38,673 bases of DNA. It comes from Pseudomonadales bacterium (lineage in GTDB: Bacteria; Pseudomonadota; Gammaproteobacteria; Pseudomonadales; Azotimanducaceae). The position numbers and the translations under genes were made by a program. Below, in pieces: positions 15,544 to 25,645 of the stretch. Below the pieces are notes generated by a model. That model searched no databases. It was not told the origin of the DNA and saw only the letters and a list, made by a program, of their open reading frames with translations. Where the stretch lies: assembly GCA_029249645.1 (NCBI GenBank), contig JAQWWC010000043.1, positions 1 to 38,673 of the forward strand. The letters run 5' to 3'. Numbering within the stretch: the stretch's first letter is position 1; the number at the start of each line of letters is the position of its first letter.

Positions 15544-17148
15544 ATGACCATGCCAAAAATTCTTATTCTGACGTTGCTAATCGTCGCTTTTACAAACCCC
15601 GTCATGGCACAGTCAGTCGATGCTGCCGCCCAAACTGTCAAAATTGCGCTGGCTCAAGAACCACCGCAATTGAACAACATGACCGCGACCGATCAGGTAT
15701 CCATTTTTGTACTTGGACATGTCATGGAAGGTTTAACGCGGTATGACCGACGTGGCAACTTGGCTCCCGGCGTTGCCGAGCGATGGGAATTAACAGAGAC
15801 TTCCGCCACATTTTGGCTACGAAAAGACGCTAAGTGGAGTAACGGCGACCCAGTGACTGCGCACGATTTTGTGTTTGCCTGGCGCAACGTCGTCGACCCT
15901 AAAACGGCCTCACAATACGCTTTTATCCTCTACCCAGTTGAAAATGCCGAGGCTATTAATCAAGGCAACAAGCCCCTAACCGATCTCGGTATCCAAGCCA
16001 TCGATGACTTTACCCTCAAAGTTACGCTGGAACGCCCAACCGGTTACTTCCTCAAATTAACCGCCTTCGTGACGACCTTTCCCGTCCAAGAAAAATTCTA
16101 CCGCGCAACCGGCAGCGCCTATGCGGCAGACAGTAAAGACATTCTGTATAACGGCGCCTTCAGGATTTCGGACTGGGTCCACAGCGCCTCGCTAAAAATG
16201 GAAAAGAACCCAAATTATTGGAACAGCAAGGCCATTTCTTTAGAAGTGATTGACGCCGAATACATTACCGCCGACACGCGAGCCCGCCTTAATCTCTTTA
16301 TTGACGAGAAAATCGCCTATACCCAACTCGATGGCGAGACCTACAAGGACGCCTTAAACAATCAATTTAGAATTAAGAAGTTCGTAACCGGCAGCGTCTA
16401 TTTTCTGGAATATAACTACCGTCCAGAACGCATTACCCACAACAAAAAGCTCCGCCAAGCTATCCAAGCAGTGTTCGACCCCGACGAATTCGTCAATAAG
16501 GTTCTGCAAACGCCCGGCAATTTACCCGGCGCTAGCTTATTCCCCAGTTGGATCATGGGTGTGAACAAACCTTTCCGACAAGAATATCCTGCGGTCGTCA
16601 CTCGACCGGATCTGGCTAAAGCCAAGCAATTGCTCCGTGAGGCAAAAGCGGAGCTTGGTTTAGAGGATATTCCGCCCCTGATTCTGTTGGTCAGCGACAG
16701 TCCAACCGCGACCAAACAAGCGGAATACATGCAAGGCATGCTGAAGACCAAGCTTGATCTTGATCTTAAAATAGATGTTCAAACGTTTAAGCAACGATTG
16801 GCTAAAATGACCACCGGCGACTTTGATATCGTCGGAGCAGGCTGGGGCCCGGATTTTGATGACATCATGACCTTTGGTGACTTGTTTGCATCTTGGAATT
16901 TAAATAATCGGGGGCGCTACAACAACCCGGAATATGACCGCCTGGTTCGACGAGCAATGAACAGTAATGACCCGGAAGTTAGGATGGCGGCCATGGCCGG
17001 TCTTCAAACCATTGTGCATGAGGATGCGATTATCCTTCCCATGTACGAGCAGGGCGTGATCTATCTGCAGCATCCTAAGATCAAGGGCATGCGTCGCACG
17101 GTCGTAGGCTCTGATCCTGACTTCACCTACGCCCGCATTGTGCCCTGA
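15544..17148 (+). CDS. oppA: Peptide ABC transporter substrate-binding protein (OppA/DppA family)
   Basis: This is a periplasmic solute-binding protein of SBP family 5. The signal peptide is MTMPKILILTLLIVAFTNPVMAQ. The ORF track starts 11 codons upstream, but the signal peptide makes the inner ATG pair the likely start. Family features are VKIALAQEPPQLNNM, HVMEGLTRYDRRGNLAPGVAERW, FWLRKDAKWSNGDPVTAHDFVFAWR and the C-terminal MYEQGVIYLQHPKIKGM. Length of about 534 residues equals that of E. coli OppA (543 with signal), so oligopeptides are the likely ligand. It heads a five-gene operon with both permeases and both ATPases, 74 bases behind the VWA gene. Confidence 0.92.
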   Translation: MTMPKILILTLLIVAFTNPVMAQSVDAAAQTVKIALAQEPPQLNNMTATDQVSIFVLGHVMEGLTRYDRRGNLAPGVAERWELTETSATFWLRKDAKWSNGDPVTAHDFVFAWRNVVDPKTASQYAFILYPVENAEAINQGNKPLTDLGIQAIDDFTLKVTLERPTGYFLKLTAFVTTFPVQEKFYRATGSAYAADSKDILYNGAFRISDWVHSASLKMEKNPNYWNSKAISLEVIDAEYITADTRARLNLFIDEKIAYTQLDGETYKDALNNQFRIKKFVTGSVYFLEYNYRPERITHNKKLRQAIQAVFDPDEFVNKVLQTPGNLPGASLFPSWIMGVNKPFRQEYPAVVTRPDLAKAKQLLREAKAELGLEDIPPLILLVSDSPTATKQAEYMQGMLKTKLDLDLKIDVQTFKQRLAKMTTGDFDIVGAGWGPDFDDIMTFGDLFASWNLNNRGRYNNPEYDRLVRRAMNSNDPEVRMAAMAGLQTIVHEDAIILPMYEQGVIYLQHPKIKGMRRTVVGSDPDFTYARIVP

Positions 17149-17153
17149 CCGCG

Positions 17154-18086
17154 ATGTTGAAATACACGTTTGGGCGCATTTTATCGGGACTGGTCACCAT
17201 CTGGTTCATCGCAACCGCTACCTTTTTAGCGATGCACGCCGTGCCCGGCGACCCATTGATGAACGAAAAAGCCACGACCCCCGAAATTCGAGAGAACCTC
17301 GCGCGAAAATACGGCTTAGACAAACCGATTGCAGAGCAATACGTCATCTATTTGGGCAACATGGTGCAGGGTGATTTCGGCATCTCATTCACCCAACAAA
17401 ATAGAAAAGTAAACGACATCATCCAAGATCACTTCCCCGTCTCAGCGGCCCTTGGCATCCTGGCCATTACCTTTGCCGCGTTGGGGGGCATTCTCTGGGG
17501 CGCTTTAACTGCCCTCTACCGTAATCAGCTGCCCGATATCATCATTATGTTCTTGGTGATTCTTGGCATCTCAGTCCCGAGTTTCGTGTTTGCGGCCTTG
17601 GGCCAACTCCTCCTTGTCAACATTAACCAGTGGTTCAATATCTCCTTTTTACCGGTGGCCGGCTGGGGCACCTTTGCCCATATGATCGTGCCATCTCTCG
17701 TGCTCGGACTTGGCACGATGGCGCTACTGACGCGGCTGATGCGCTCTTCTATGCTCGAGATTGTAAACGAAGATTTCATTCGAACCGCCCGCGCCAAAGG
17801 CCTTTCCCCGAGCCGGATATTTTTTCAACACCAGCTCCGTAATGCTATTTTGCCGGTCGTCACCGTTTTAGGTCCGCAGATTGCCGCAATTACGACGGGC
17901 GGCTTTGTCGTCGAGCTCGTTTTCGCGATTCCCGGTCTGGGCCGATATTTTGTCCAAGCCGTTCAACAACTCGATTACACTGTCATTATGGGAACCACCG
18001 TGTTTTATGGCGCCTTCCTGGTTTTTATGGTCATTCTAGTCGACATCATTTACGGCTTTATTGACCCCAGAGTGAGGCTGAAATGA
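17154..18086 (+). CDS. oppB: Peptide ABC transporter permease (OppB/DppB family)
   Basis: This inner-membrane permease has 310 residues and about six transmembrane segments. The N-terminus MLKYTFGRILSGLVTIWFIATATFLAMHAVPGDP is typical of OppB, as are EQYVIYLGNMVQGDFG and the EAA loop EDFIRTARAKGLSPSRIFFQHQLRNA that contacts the ATPases. The C-terminus DIIYGFIDPRVRL is also standard. It follows oppA after five bases and overlaps the next permease gene by four (ATGA). Confidence 0.95.
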   Translation: MLKYTFGRILSGLVTIWFIATATFLAMHAVPGDPLMNEKATTPEIRENLARKYGLDKPIAEQYVIYLGNMVQGDFGISFTQQNRKVNDIIQDHFPVSAALGILAITFAALGGILWGALTALYRNQLPDIIIMFLVILGISVPSFVFAALGQLLLVNINQWFNISFLPVAGWGTFAHMIVPSLVLGLGTMALLTRLMRSSMLEIVNEDFIRTARAKGLSPSRIFFQHQLRNAILPVVTVLGPQIAAITTGGFVVELVFAIPGLGRYFVQAVQQLDYTVIMGTTVFYGAFLVFMVILVDIIYGFIDPRVRLK

Positions 18087-19489
18087 TTCCTCATCCTGAG
18101 CTTCAAGCAGCCGATTTCACGCCAGAGCCCTCGACTGACAGCCTCGAACAGCTTTCAAGGCCATCGCTATCCTACTGGCAAGATGCCTGGATTCGGTTAA
18201 AGCAAAACACGCGAGCCATCATCTCCCTGTATCTAATTATTGGTCTTGCGTTCTTTACCGTCCTTGGCCCCTTCCTCTGGACCAAGGACCCGAGCGCTCA
18301 AGATCTCGATCAAATATCGCAAGCCCCGGCACTGCCCAAAACGGCGCTTTTGGTCAGCGACTATGAGCCCTGGACGCCGCCCAACGTACAGGGGCATCCC
18401 GCCGAACCAGCAGGATATCCCGATAATCTCGATGCCGTAACGAACTTCGCGACGGTGGGCACGCCGAACACCCAATCCGTTCGATTCACTTGGTCGCCGG
18501 TTCAGGATGCTGGCGGCTACAGCATCTATAGAAGCGAGTCCAAGCCAAACGGTCTGCAGGGACTTGGGTTGCCCCTTGAGACACTTACCGCAGGCAACAT
18601 CGTAGGCTTTGAAGATCGGCTCAATCTTAAGTCTCAAACTTACTTTTATTCGATCATTCCAACCGACGGACTCGATGAGTTTGAAGTTGTCACCACCCTT
18701 AAGGTGACCCCCGTTCAATCGATTACCGTGAGTCAAGCCCTAGAACGCGGCCTCATTGAGGCATCAGACGCACCAGGACGCTCTGTATCGCTCGCCTTCC
18801 ATCCTTTTGGAACCGACTACCTTGGTCGAGATATGTTGGCAAGACTGATGCAAGGCGCTCGAGTTTCTTTATTTATTGGGGTTGTCGCACCGTTCATCTA
18901 TGTACTTTTTGGTGTTTTTTATGGCGGATTTGCCGGCTACCTTGGTGGCAAGGTCGATCAATTTTTAATGCGTTTTGCTGACTTTGTCGTCGCCTTACCC
19001 TTTCTGCTGTTTATGATCCTGTTTAAGATCGGCTTCGGCATCGGACCAGGCGAAAGCGGGGTTCTGCCGATGCTGGTTGCGCTGATACTGCTGCTCTGGC
19101 CGAGCACCGCCCGCTTGGTGAGAGGTCAGGTTTTAAAGATTCGGGAGCAAGGCTATATTGAAGCGGCTCGGCTGCTTGGCGGCAAACCAAGCTATTTGAT
19201 TGCAAGGCATATCATTCCAAACACGATGGGCGTGATCCTGGTGACTTTAACCTTTGCAGTGCCCTCCGCAATATTCACTGAGGCCTTTCTATCCTTTATT
19301 GGCATGGGCGTCGCGCCACCCACGCCTTCCTGGGGATCAATGTGCAACGAAGGCGTCAAAACGATGCTCAGTCACCCCCATGAGTTATTTTTCCCCGCCC
19401 TCTTCATCAGCATCACCGTACTTGCGTTTAATCTGCTTGGCGATGGACTGACCGAGGCCTTAGATTCAAAAATGAGGTCGCGAGAATAA
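18083..19489 (+). CDS. oppC: Peptide ABC transporter permease (OppC family) with Fn3-like insertion
   Basis: This second permease has 468 residues, whereas OppC proteins are usually about 300. The first transmembrane segment lies near residues 48-68. The core permease region begins near 225 (FHPFGTDYLGRDMLARLMQGARVS) and includes the EAA loop EQGYIEAARLLGGKPSYLIARHIIPN. Between them lie about 150 extra residues in the periplasmic loop. Residues about 115-215 read like a fibronectin type III domain (SVRFTWSPVQDAGGYSIYRS, then FYSIIPTDGLDEFEV). Such a domain next to the pore could bind the SBP or another envelope partner. The gene overlaps oppB and oppD by a few bases. Confidence 0.93.
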   Translation: MIPHPELQAADFTPEPSTDSLEQLSRPSLSYWQDAWIRLKQNTRAIISLYLIIGLAFFTVLGPFLWTKDPSAQDLDQISQAPALPKTALLVSDYEPWTPPNVQGHPAEPAGYPDNLDAVTNFATVGTPNTQSVRFTWSPVQDAGGYSIYRSESKPNGLQGLGLPLETLTAGNIVGFEDRLNLKSQTYFYSIIPTDGLDEFEVVTTLKVTPVQSITVSQALERGLIEASDAPGRSVSLAFHPFGTDYLGRDMLARLMQGARVSLFIGVVAPFIYVLFGVFYGGFAGYLGGKVDQFLMRFADFVVALPFLLFMILFKIGFGIGPGESGVLPMLVALILLLWPSTARLVRGQVLKIREQGYIEAARLLGGKPSYLIARHIIPNTMGVILVTLTFAVPSAIFTEAFLSFIGMGVAPPTPSWGSMCNEGVKTMLSHPHELFFPALFISITVLAFNLLGDGLTEALDSKMRSRE

Positions 19490-20529
19490 TGGGGATGCAT
19501 AAATTGCTTGAGGTCAGCAACCTTTCCGTTGAGTTTGAGACCTATGGCGGCGTCGTTAAAGCCGTCAGAGGCGTTGACTTTAGCGTCGACGCGGGCGAAG
19601 TCTTAGCCATCGTTGGCGAATCCGGATGCGGCAAGAGTGTTACCGTGCAATCAATCATGGGCATCATTCCAATGCCACCAGGCAAAATCACGGGCGGCTC
19701 CGCAAAACTCAAGGGTTCTGAGATTTTAGGACTCGATGCTCAGGCCGCGAACCAATTTAGGGGTAAGGAAATCGGGATGATTTTCCAGGACCCTATGACC
19801 TCCCTAAATCCGACCATGACCATTGGTGCTCAGATCGCAGAAACCTTAAAAGTTCACCGTGGCCTGAGCACTAAACAGGCAAGCGAGATTGCCAGCGAGC
19901 TCCTGATCAGAACGAGAATTCCAGAGGCTCAAAAACGCCTCCACCAATATCCCTTTGAGTTTTCAGGCGGCATGCTACAACGCGCCATGATTGCCCAAAG
20001 TCTCGCCTGCTCTCCATCATTACTGATTGCGGACGAGCCGACCACCGCGTTGGATGTGACCATACAGGCGCAAATTCTAGACTTGTTGAAAGAGCTACAA
20101 TCACGCGACGGTATGGCTATCATCCTGATCACTCACGATCTTGCGGTTGTCGCCAGAACAGCCCAGAACGTCTGCGTCATGTATGCAGGCCAAATCGTTG
20201 AGCAAGGCAGCGTCGATGAAATTTTCTATAAAAGTGCCCACCCTTACACCCTTGGATTGAAGTTAGCGATGCCAAGTAATGTAAGCCAACAAAATAAAAA
20301 ACTAGAACCCATCCCGGGCAGCCCCCCGGATTTGTTTTCGCCGCCAAGCGGCTGCGGCTATGCAGCTCGGTGCCCACATGCCATGCGCATTTGTCACAAA
20401 GAAAACCCGCCACTATTCAGCGATCCGCGCGAGCCCCATCATGCCGCTCGATGTTGGCTGCAAGCCCCGGGCGCACCTAAGACCGAAGGTCTGCATCAGC
20501 TTCATCTGATTGCGAGTCATGGCGAATGA
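19489..20529 (+). CDS. oppD: Peptide ABC transporter ATP-binding protein (OppD family)
   Basis: This cytoplasmic ATPase subunit has 346 residues. Walker A GESGCGKSV, Q-loop MIFQDPMTSLNP, signature FSGGMLQRAMIAQ, Walker B LLIADEPTTALD and H-loop ITHDLAVV are all present. The C-terminal oligopeptide transporter extension has the cysteine pattern CGYAARCPHAMRIC and a later C, as in ATPases that carry a 4Fe-4S cluster in this family. Its stop overlaps the start of the second ATPase. Confidence 0.95.
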   Translation: MGMHKLLEVSNLSVEFETYGGVVKAVRGVDFSVDAGEVLAIVGESGCGKSVTVQSIMGIIPMPPGKITGGSAKLKGSEILGLDAQAANQFRGKEIGMIFQDPMTSLNPTMTIGAQIAETLKVHRGLSTKQASEIASELLIRTRIPEAQKRLHQYPFEFSGGMLQRAMIAQSLACSPSLLIADEPTTALDVTIQAQILDLLKELQSRDGMAIILITHDLAVVARTAQNVCVMYAGQIVEQGSVDEIFYKSAHPYTLGLKLAMPSNVSQQNKKLEPIPGSPPDLFSPPSGCGYAARCPHAMRICHKENPPLFSDPREPHHAARCWLQAPGAPKTEGLHQLHLIASHGE

Positions 20530-21476
20530 TCGAAACCATTAACCTTAAAAAGCACTTCCAGGTTGGGCGCAACCAGACGCTTCATGCCGTCGATGGCATC
20601 TCTCTTTCAATTGCGGAAAATGAAATACTGGGCCTGGTGGGAGAAAGCGGATCCGGCAAATCTACCTTTGGAAAAACCTTGATTGGCTTGCACGAGCGAA
20701 CAGCGGGCGACGCCTTTTTTGACGGCTTACCTTTGCCGCAGAAATTTACCGCAAAAGATCACTTGCGGTATTCAGCTGATATTCAAATGATTTTCCAAGA
20801 CCCTTATGCGTCGCTAAACCCGCGTATGACGGTGCTCGATATCATTGGGGAAGGCCTCGCGCTCAAGGGCATCCCACGAGCTGACATTCAAGAAGAAGTG
20901 GGCTTTTGGCTACGGCGAGTTGGCCTTCATCCTGATCACATGTCGCGGTTTCCGCACGAATTCTCCGGCGGTCAACGGCAAAGGATCGGAATCGCACGCG
21001 CCATGATCATCAAGCCTAAATTTGTGGTGTGTGATGAGCCGATATCGGCACTTGATGTCTCCGTTCAAGCCCAAGTGGTTAACTTGCTCGAAGACCTTAA
21101 AGATTCATTGGGCTTGACGCTATTATTTATTGCCCATGACCTCTCGATGGTGCGTTATATCTCCGATCGAATGGCCGTTATGTATTTGGGAACGCTCGTT
21201 GAAAGCGGTCCATCGGACGCTGTTTTCTTCGAACCTAAGCATCCTTACACGCGGCTGCTGATTCAATCCAATCCAGAAGCGGACCCTATCCTTGAACGCA
21301 GCCGCCCCAGCGCTGAGCTGACGGGCGAAATTACCTCACCGATCAACGTGGGGCCTGGATGCCGGTTTGCCGACCGCTGTCCTGAGGTTATGCCGCAGTG
21401 CAAAGCTGTAACACCCCAGCCGCGACTGATTGTCTCGGATCATCAGGTTGCCTGTCATCTTTATGACCAAACGTGA
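20526..21476 (+). CDS. oppF: Peptide ABC transporter ATP-binding protein (OppF family)
   Basis: This second ATPase has 316 residues. Walker A is GESGSGKSTFGK, Q-loop MIFQDPYASLNPRMTV, signature FSGGQRQRIGIARA, Walker B FVVCDEPISALDVS and H-loop IAHDLSMVRYI. The C-terminal extension keeps CRFADRCPEVMPQC, a cysteine set like that of OppD. It closes the transporter operon and converges on the Nudix gene with only 13 bases between stops; no clear terminator hairpin is visible. Confidence 0.95.
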   Translation: MIETINLKKHFQVGRNQTLHAVDGISLSIAENEILGLVGESGSGKSTFGKTLIGLHERTAGDAFFDGLPLPQKFTAKDHLRYSADIQMIFQDPYASLNPRMTVLDIIGEGLALKGIPRADIQEEVGFWLRRVGLHPDHMSRFPHEFSGGQRQRIGIARAMIIKPKFVVCDEPISALDVSVQAQVVNLLEDLKDSLGLTLLFIAHDLSMVRYISDRMAVMYLGTLVESGPSDAVFFEPKHPYTRLLIQSNPEADPILERSRPSAELTGEITSPINVGPGCRFADRCPEVMPQCKAVTPQPRLIVSDHQVACHLYDQT

Positions 21477-21489
21477 GCCGGCCCGTAAG

Positions 21490-22023
21490 TTAGCCCGTTT
21501 TTCGAACCATTCTTAAAATAGAATCCTCATTCGTGTAGGTCTCAATCGTCGACAGTGCCGCCCAAGCCAGTTCATTCGACTCCTCGCTAACCGTCAAAGC
21601 GGGATCCCCAGCACACTCAAACAGATAACGAACATCATAATGATAATGCGCCGGCTCATCGCCGCGCTCGGGAATCAAATGCACGTCCAGATCAAAAATC
21701 TCGGAACTCACGAGCTGCAACGCTTCAAGACCAGACTCTTCATACGCTTCCCGGGTCGCAACTCGCGTAATATCGTTATCACCATCCGCGTGGCCGCCTA
21801 ACTGCAACCAACGATCGAGTTTGCGGTGGTGGGTCAACAAACAATGTTTATGAGGTCGATCTACAATCCAGGCTGATCCTGTCACGTGCCCCACCGCGAG
21901 CGTTCTTTCAAAGCAATTTTCATGACTGCGAACAAAGGCTTCGAAGGGCTGAATAACATCGCCCTCTTCAGGATAACGGCGACCGTAGCGATCAATCAAC
22001 TTCAGTAAGGCAACTCGAGACAC
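21490..22023 (-). CDS. Nudix hydrolase
   Basis: This 177-residue cytoplasmic pyrophosphohydrolase of the GGHADGD type has the Nudix box GGHADGDNDITRVATREAYEESGL near residues 77-100. The catalytic REAYEESG core is intact, but the first conserved Glu of the GX5E part is Asn here. An N-terminal region of about 45 residues (VIQPFEAFVRSHENCFER) precedes the domain, as in other members of this subgroup. The substrate is unknown. It starts four bases after cobT ends and is probably the last gene of a cobS-cobT-nudix operon. Confidence 0.88.
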   Translation of the reverse strand: MSRVALLKLIDRYGRRYPEEGDVIQPFEAFVRSHENCFERTLAVGHVTGSAWIVDRPHKHCLLTHHRKLDRWLQLGGHADGDNDITRVATREAYEESGLEALQLVSSEIFDLDVHLIPERGDEPAHYHYDVRYLFECAGDPALTVSEESNELAWAALSTIETYTNEDSILRMVRKTG

Positions 22024-22026
22024 CGA

Positions 22027-23859
22027 CTAACGCCTTTGAACCGGTGAGCCTGGCTTTTGCTCGTCAAACAAGCCAACCAACTGTTCGGTCATGGCATCGC
22101 CAAGTTGTTCTGCATCCGTAATCGTGACCGCACGCTCATAATGGTGCGTCACATCATGACCTATTCCAATAGCCACCAGTTCAACACTATCGGTGTTTTC
22201 AATTTGATCGATGGCGAACTTCAAGTGCTGCTCTAGGAAATTACTAGGATTTACCAACAGGGTGCTGTTATCAACCGGCAAGCCATCCGAGATAACCATC
22301 AATATCTTGCGATCTTCGGGCCGACCATGAATACGGTTATAGGCCCAGAGTAACGCTTCACCATCAATATTTTCCTTCAGCAATTCCTCGCGCATCATCA
22401 AGCCCAAATTCCGTCTTGCACGACGCCAAGGCATATCCGCAGCCTTATAGATGATATGTCGTAAATCGTTCAGGCGTCCGGGCTGTTGCGGTTTCCCGCG
22501 CTGCAACCATAGCTCCCGAGATTGTCCGCCCCGCCAAGCTTTCGTAGTGAACCCTAAAATCTCGACTTTTACCGAACATCGCTCCAGCGTTCTGCCCAAA
22601 ATATCAGCACACATCGCTGCAATAGAAATTGATCGGCCGCGCATTGACCCAGAGCTATCGATCAGAATCGACACCACCGTATCCTTAAATTTCGTCTCCT
22701 TTTCTTGCTTAAACGCCAGCGAGGAAAATGGGTCCATAATGATGGTTGGCAGTCGCGAGGTATCTAGCACGCCCTCCTCAAGATCAAATTCCCAAGCCCG
22801 ACTCTGCTGCGCCATCAACTTACGCTGCAGTCGATTGGCAAGCTTGCTGATAATGACCTGAGAGTTCTGCAACTGCTGATCTAGTACCCCTCTCAGGCGA
22901 TCCAACTCTTCGCTGTCACAAAGCTGATCCGCGAAAACCACCTCATCAAACTCTGTCGTGTAGGGTTGATACTCAAAGGTCTTCGGGCGAGCCCAATTTT
23001 TTTGCGTATTAGCATCAGGCGGCGCACCACCATCGTCTTCAGACCCATCGGATTCCGCTAGATCGGATGTATCCATGTCAACGGGCACATCGCCTTCGAT
23101 GGCATCCGAGAGGTCTCCTTCGGCGCCCTGGTCTTGATCCGTCCCATCATCTCCAGCCTCCGCTTCGGCCTCTTGCTCCTGATCATCAAGATCATCCTGA
23201 TCGCCGCTTTGATCATCCTGGCCAAAGTCTTCGTCCAATCCAAAATCAGCGATCAAACTGCGCGCCAGTTCCGAAAATGCCACCTGATCAAAAACCTTCG
23301 CTTCGAAATCCTTTAATTCTGTACCGACCCGATCTTCAATATACGTTCGCCAAGGATCCAGCACGCGAGCGGCGGACTCCGGCAGCTCGGCTGCAATCAA
23401 TTTTTCACGCAGAAACAGTCCCACCGCTTGACCAAGGGGCGCGTCTTCCGTTGACGTAATGTCAAAGACGCCCTGCTGCTGCAAGGTATCATCCAGCTGA
23501 TAATGCAGATTATTCTGTACGCCGCGCATGAGATACGAACCGACCGCTGCAATCCGAGACTCCTCGACCGCATCGAAGAGGTCTTGGGCAACGCCGGCCG
23601 CAGGCCGACCCTGGTCGTGCAAATCTTCATCATGATACCGCGTGCGCAGCGCAAACCGATCCGCTGTACCCCGCAAAGCCGCGAGAGCGGTTTCCGAGCC
23701 ACCAAGCTCCGGCACCGGAATCCTCGCCTTATTGCCATGAATAAAAGGTTTACCCCGGCCAAAGGTCACCGAGAGTTCATCATTGCCAGAGATGGCCCGC
23801 ATCGTTGCGGTCACCGCTTGACGGAAAACTTCTGTTGCATCATCCAGCTGGGGTGACAT
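22027..23859 (-). CDS. cobT: CobT-like cobaltochelatase subunit (VWA protein)
   Basis: The 610-residue protein matches the CobT subunit of aerobic cobaltochelatase. The N-terminal domain contains [22 protein letters not shown] very acidic Asp/Glu/Gln-rich stretch covers about 215-285. The C-terminal VWA domain carries the MIDAS motif [12 protein letters not shown] near residue 400, later [24 protein letters not shown]. CobT forms a ring complex with the AAA+ subunit CobS and serves CobN, which inserts cobalt into the corrin ring. CobN is not in the window and no B12 riboswitch precedes the operon, so the client may be another enzyme. cobS ends seven bases before its start. Confidence 0.9.
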   Translation of the reverse strand: MSPQLDDATEVFRQAVTATMRAISGNDELSVTFGRGKPFIHGNKARIPVPELGGSETALAALRGTADRFALRTRYHDEDLHDQGRPAAGVAQDLFDAVEESRIAAVGSYLMRGVQNNLHYQLDDTLQQQGVFDITSTEDAPLGQAVGLFLREKLIAAELPESAARVLDPWRTYIEDRVGTELKDFEAKVFDQVAFSELARSLIADFGLDEDFGQDDQSGDQDDLDDQEQEAEAEAGDDGTDQDQGAEGDLSDAIEGDVPVDMDTSDLAESDGSEDDGGAPPDANTQKNWARPKTFEYQPYTTEFDEVVFADQLCDSEELDRLRGVLDQQLQNSQVIISKLANRLQRKLMAQQSRAWEFDLEEGVLDTSRLPTIIMDPFSSLAFKQEKETKFKDTVVSILIDSSGSMRGRSISIAAMCADILGRTLERCSVKVEILGFTTKAWRGGQSRELWLQRGKPQQPGRLNDLRHIIYKAADMPWRRARRNLGLMMREELLKENIDGEALLWAYNRIHGRPEDRKILMVISDGLPVDNSTLLVNPSNFLEQHLKFAIDQIENTDSVELVAIGIGHDVTHHYERAVTITDAEQLGDAMTEQLVGLFDEQKPGSPVQRR

Positions 23860-23866
23860 CAGATCA

Positions 23867-24850
23867 TCAACCCGCTAAAACCACATTCGCCGTTGATTCT
23901 GGCAGATCGGTGCCCATACAACGCTGATAGTACTCCGCAACGATCGCGCGTTCGGTTTCATCGCACTTGTTCAAAAATGTCAGTCTGAATGCGAAACCCA
24001 AATCACCAAACAACTCACCATTTTCAGCCCACATGATCACGGTTCTGGGCGACATGACTATCGAGATATCGCCGTTAATGAAGCCTTGTCGCGTCAGTGC
24101 TGCCACTGAAACCATATGCCCGATGGTCTTTCGATCTAGGTTTGGCTGTTTTGCTGCCACGATTTCAACTTCTTGTTCATGGGGCAGATAATTCAGGGTT
24201 GTCACAATGTTCCATCGATCCATCTGACCCTGGTTGATTTGCTGCGTTCCGTGGTAGAGCCCGGTTGAGTCGCCTAACCCGATGGTATTGGTGGTCGAGA
24301 AAAGGCGAAAGCTCTGGTGAGGACTGATGACGCGACTTTGATCCAGCAGCGTCAGCTTGCCTTCAACTTCAAGCACGCGCTGGATCACAAACATAACGTC
24401 CGGCCGGCCGGCATCGTATTCATCGAAAACAATGGCGCAGGCACGTTGCAGCGCCCAGGGCAACAACCCTTCCTTAAACTCGGTAATTTGCTTGCCATCC
24501 TGCAGCACAATCGCATCTTTACCCACCAAGTCCATGCGAGAGACATGTGAGTCCAGGTTAATCCGAATGCAGGGCCAATTTAAGCGCGCGGCGACTTGTT
24601 CAACGTGAGTCGATTTTCCAGTGCCATGAAACCCCTGCACCATGCAGCGCCGGTTGTGCGCGAAACTCGCCAAGATCGCAAGCGTTGTCTCTTTATTAAA
24701 AATATAGGTTTCATCGATGGCCGGGACATGTTCAGCGGTCTGAGAAAATGCGGGAACTAAGAGATCGACGTCTATACCGAAGGTTTCTCTCACTGAGACC
24801 TGCGTATCTGGGATCCCGTCTCCAGCCAACGCGCCTAATTGCTTTACCAT
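23867..24850 (-). CDS. cobS: CobS-like cobaltochelatase AAA+ subunit
   Basis: This AAA+ ATPase has 327 residues, close to the known CobS length of about 330. The N-terminus has [17 protein letters not shown], Walker A is [13 protein letters not shown], Walker [24 protein letters not shown], then [12 protein letters not shown] as sensor 1. The ORF track extends it by 91 codons into a non-coding, composition-odd region; the family N-terminus and length support the ATG used here. It is first in a leftward operon with cobT and the Nudix gene and diverges from the phosphatase gene. Confidence 0.93.
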   Translation of the reverse strand: MVKQLGALAGDGIPDTQVSVRETFGIDVDLLVPAFSQTAEHVPAIDETYIFNKETTLAILASFAHNRRCMVQGFHGTGKSTHVEQVAARLNWPCIRINLDSHVSRMDLVGKDAIVLQDGKQITEFKEGLLPWALQRACAIVFDEYDAGRPDVMFVIQRVLEVEGKLTLLDQSRVISPHQSFRLFSTTNTIGLGDSTGLYHGTQQINQGQMDRWNIVTTLNYLPHEQEVEIVAAKQPNLDRKTIGHMVSVAALTRQGFINGDISIVMSPRTVIMWAENGELFGDLGFAFRLTFLNKCDETERAIVAEYYQRCMGTDLPESTANVVLAG

Positions 24851-25096
24851 AATTTTAACCTTAAAAACTGAGCGGCTACTGCCTTGTAATGATCCCGCGG
24901 GGCTACAACAGACCTGCTTGGAATCGCTAAGATAAACCCCGCGCCAGATCAGGCCACAAGGTTTTGGTTCAACCACACTGGCAACGCATTTAGCAGGCCA
25001 CCGCAGGCTTCTAAGAATAGCGATTTGTCCCTTAAATTGCCACGACGGGACCTCTAACTCTGCTACCATAAGTGCCACTGATAAGAGAGCCTTAGC

Positions 25097-25645
25097 ATGC
25101 CAAAGGTCTATATGGTTCGACATGGCCGAGCCGCTGCCAACTTTACGAGCGATCGCGATCCAGGACTAGATGATCTCGGTCGCAGCCAAGCAATGCAGGC
25201 CGCGACTGTGCTTGCAGCCCAAGCACCCCTTGCGCTGTTATCAAGTCCCTTGAAGCGTGCGCAAGAAACTGCAGCGCCAATAGCCGAACGGCTCAAGCAA
25301 GCCGTAACCGTTGATTCACGAGTTGCCGAAGTACCCAGTCACGGCATCGCACTCGAAGATCGGGGCACTTGGCTTCAAACCGTTATGCAGGGCCAATGGT
25401 CCGAGCAGTCCGAGGCACTACAGCAATGGCGAGATCATATGGCGCAATGCTTGATGGCTTGCTCGCAGGATACTGCTATTTTTTCACACTTTGTTGCCAT
25501 CAATGCGATGGTGTCCTACGCGACCCAACTTGACGAGGTCTTGGTTTGTCGACCAGACAACGGCAGCATTACCCTCTTCGAAGTTCAATCTTCAGGCATC
25601 ACTTTGATTGATCGGGGTCGTGAAGCCTCAACCCACATCAACTAA
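25097..25645 (+). CDS. Histidine phosphatase family protein (phosphoglycerate mutase-like/SixA-like)
   Basis: This is a small cytoplasmic histidine phosphatase of 182 residues. The catalytic motif VRHGRAAAN lies at residues 7-15, followed by [13 protein letters not shown] and [18 protein letters not shown], which supplies the second Arg. Both the acid/base Glu region ([13 protein letters not shown]) and the second His ([12 protein letters not shown]) are present. The substrate could be a phosphoprotein or a small phosphoester. AGAGAG lies nine bases before the start. The gene is monocistronic, convergent with holA. Confidence 0.85.
   Translation: MPKVYMVRHGRAAANFTSDRDPGLDDLGRSQAMQAATVLAAQAPLALLSSPLKRAQETAAPIAERLKQAVTVDSRVAEVPSHGIALEDRGTWLQTVMQGQWSEQSEALQQWRDHMAQCLMACSQDTAIFSHFVAINAMVSYATQLDEVLVCRPDNGSITLFEVQSSGITLIDRGREASTHIN

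Noticed and set aside
21490-22023. Inactive Nudix domain because of Asn in place of the first conserved Glu
   Set aside because: The catalytic REAYEESG core is intact and the first Glu is not the main metal ligand; loss of activity cannot be concluded.
24851-25096. Cobalamin riboswitch upstream of cobS
   Set aside because: I searched the minus strand for the B12 box and its conserved core by eye and found no match.
24851-25123. 91-codon N-terminal extension of cobS in the ORF track
   Set aside because: The extension has no CobS resemblance, would overlap the divergent phosphatase start, and makes the protein far longer than the family.
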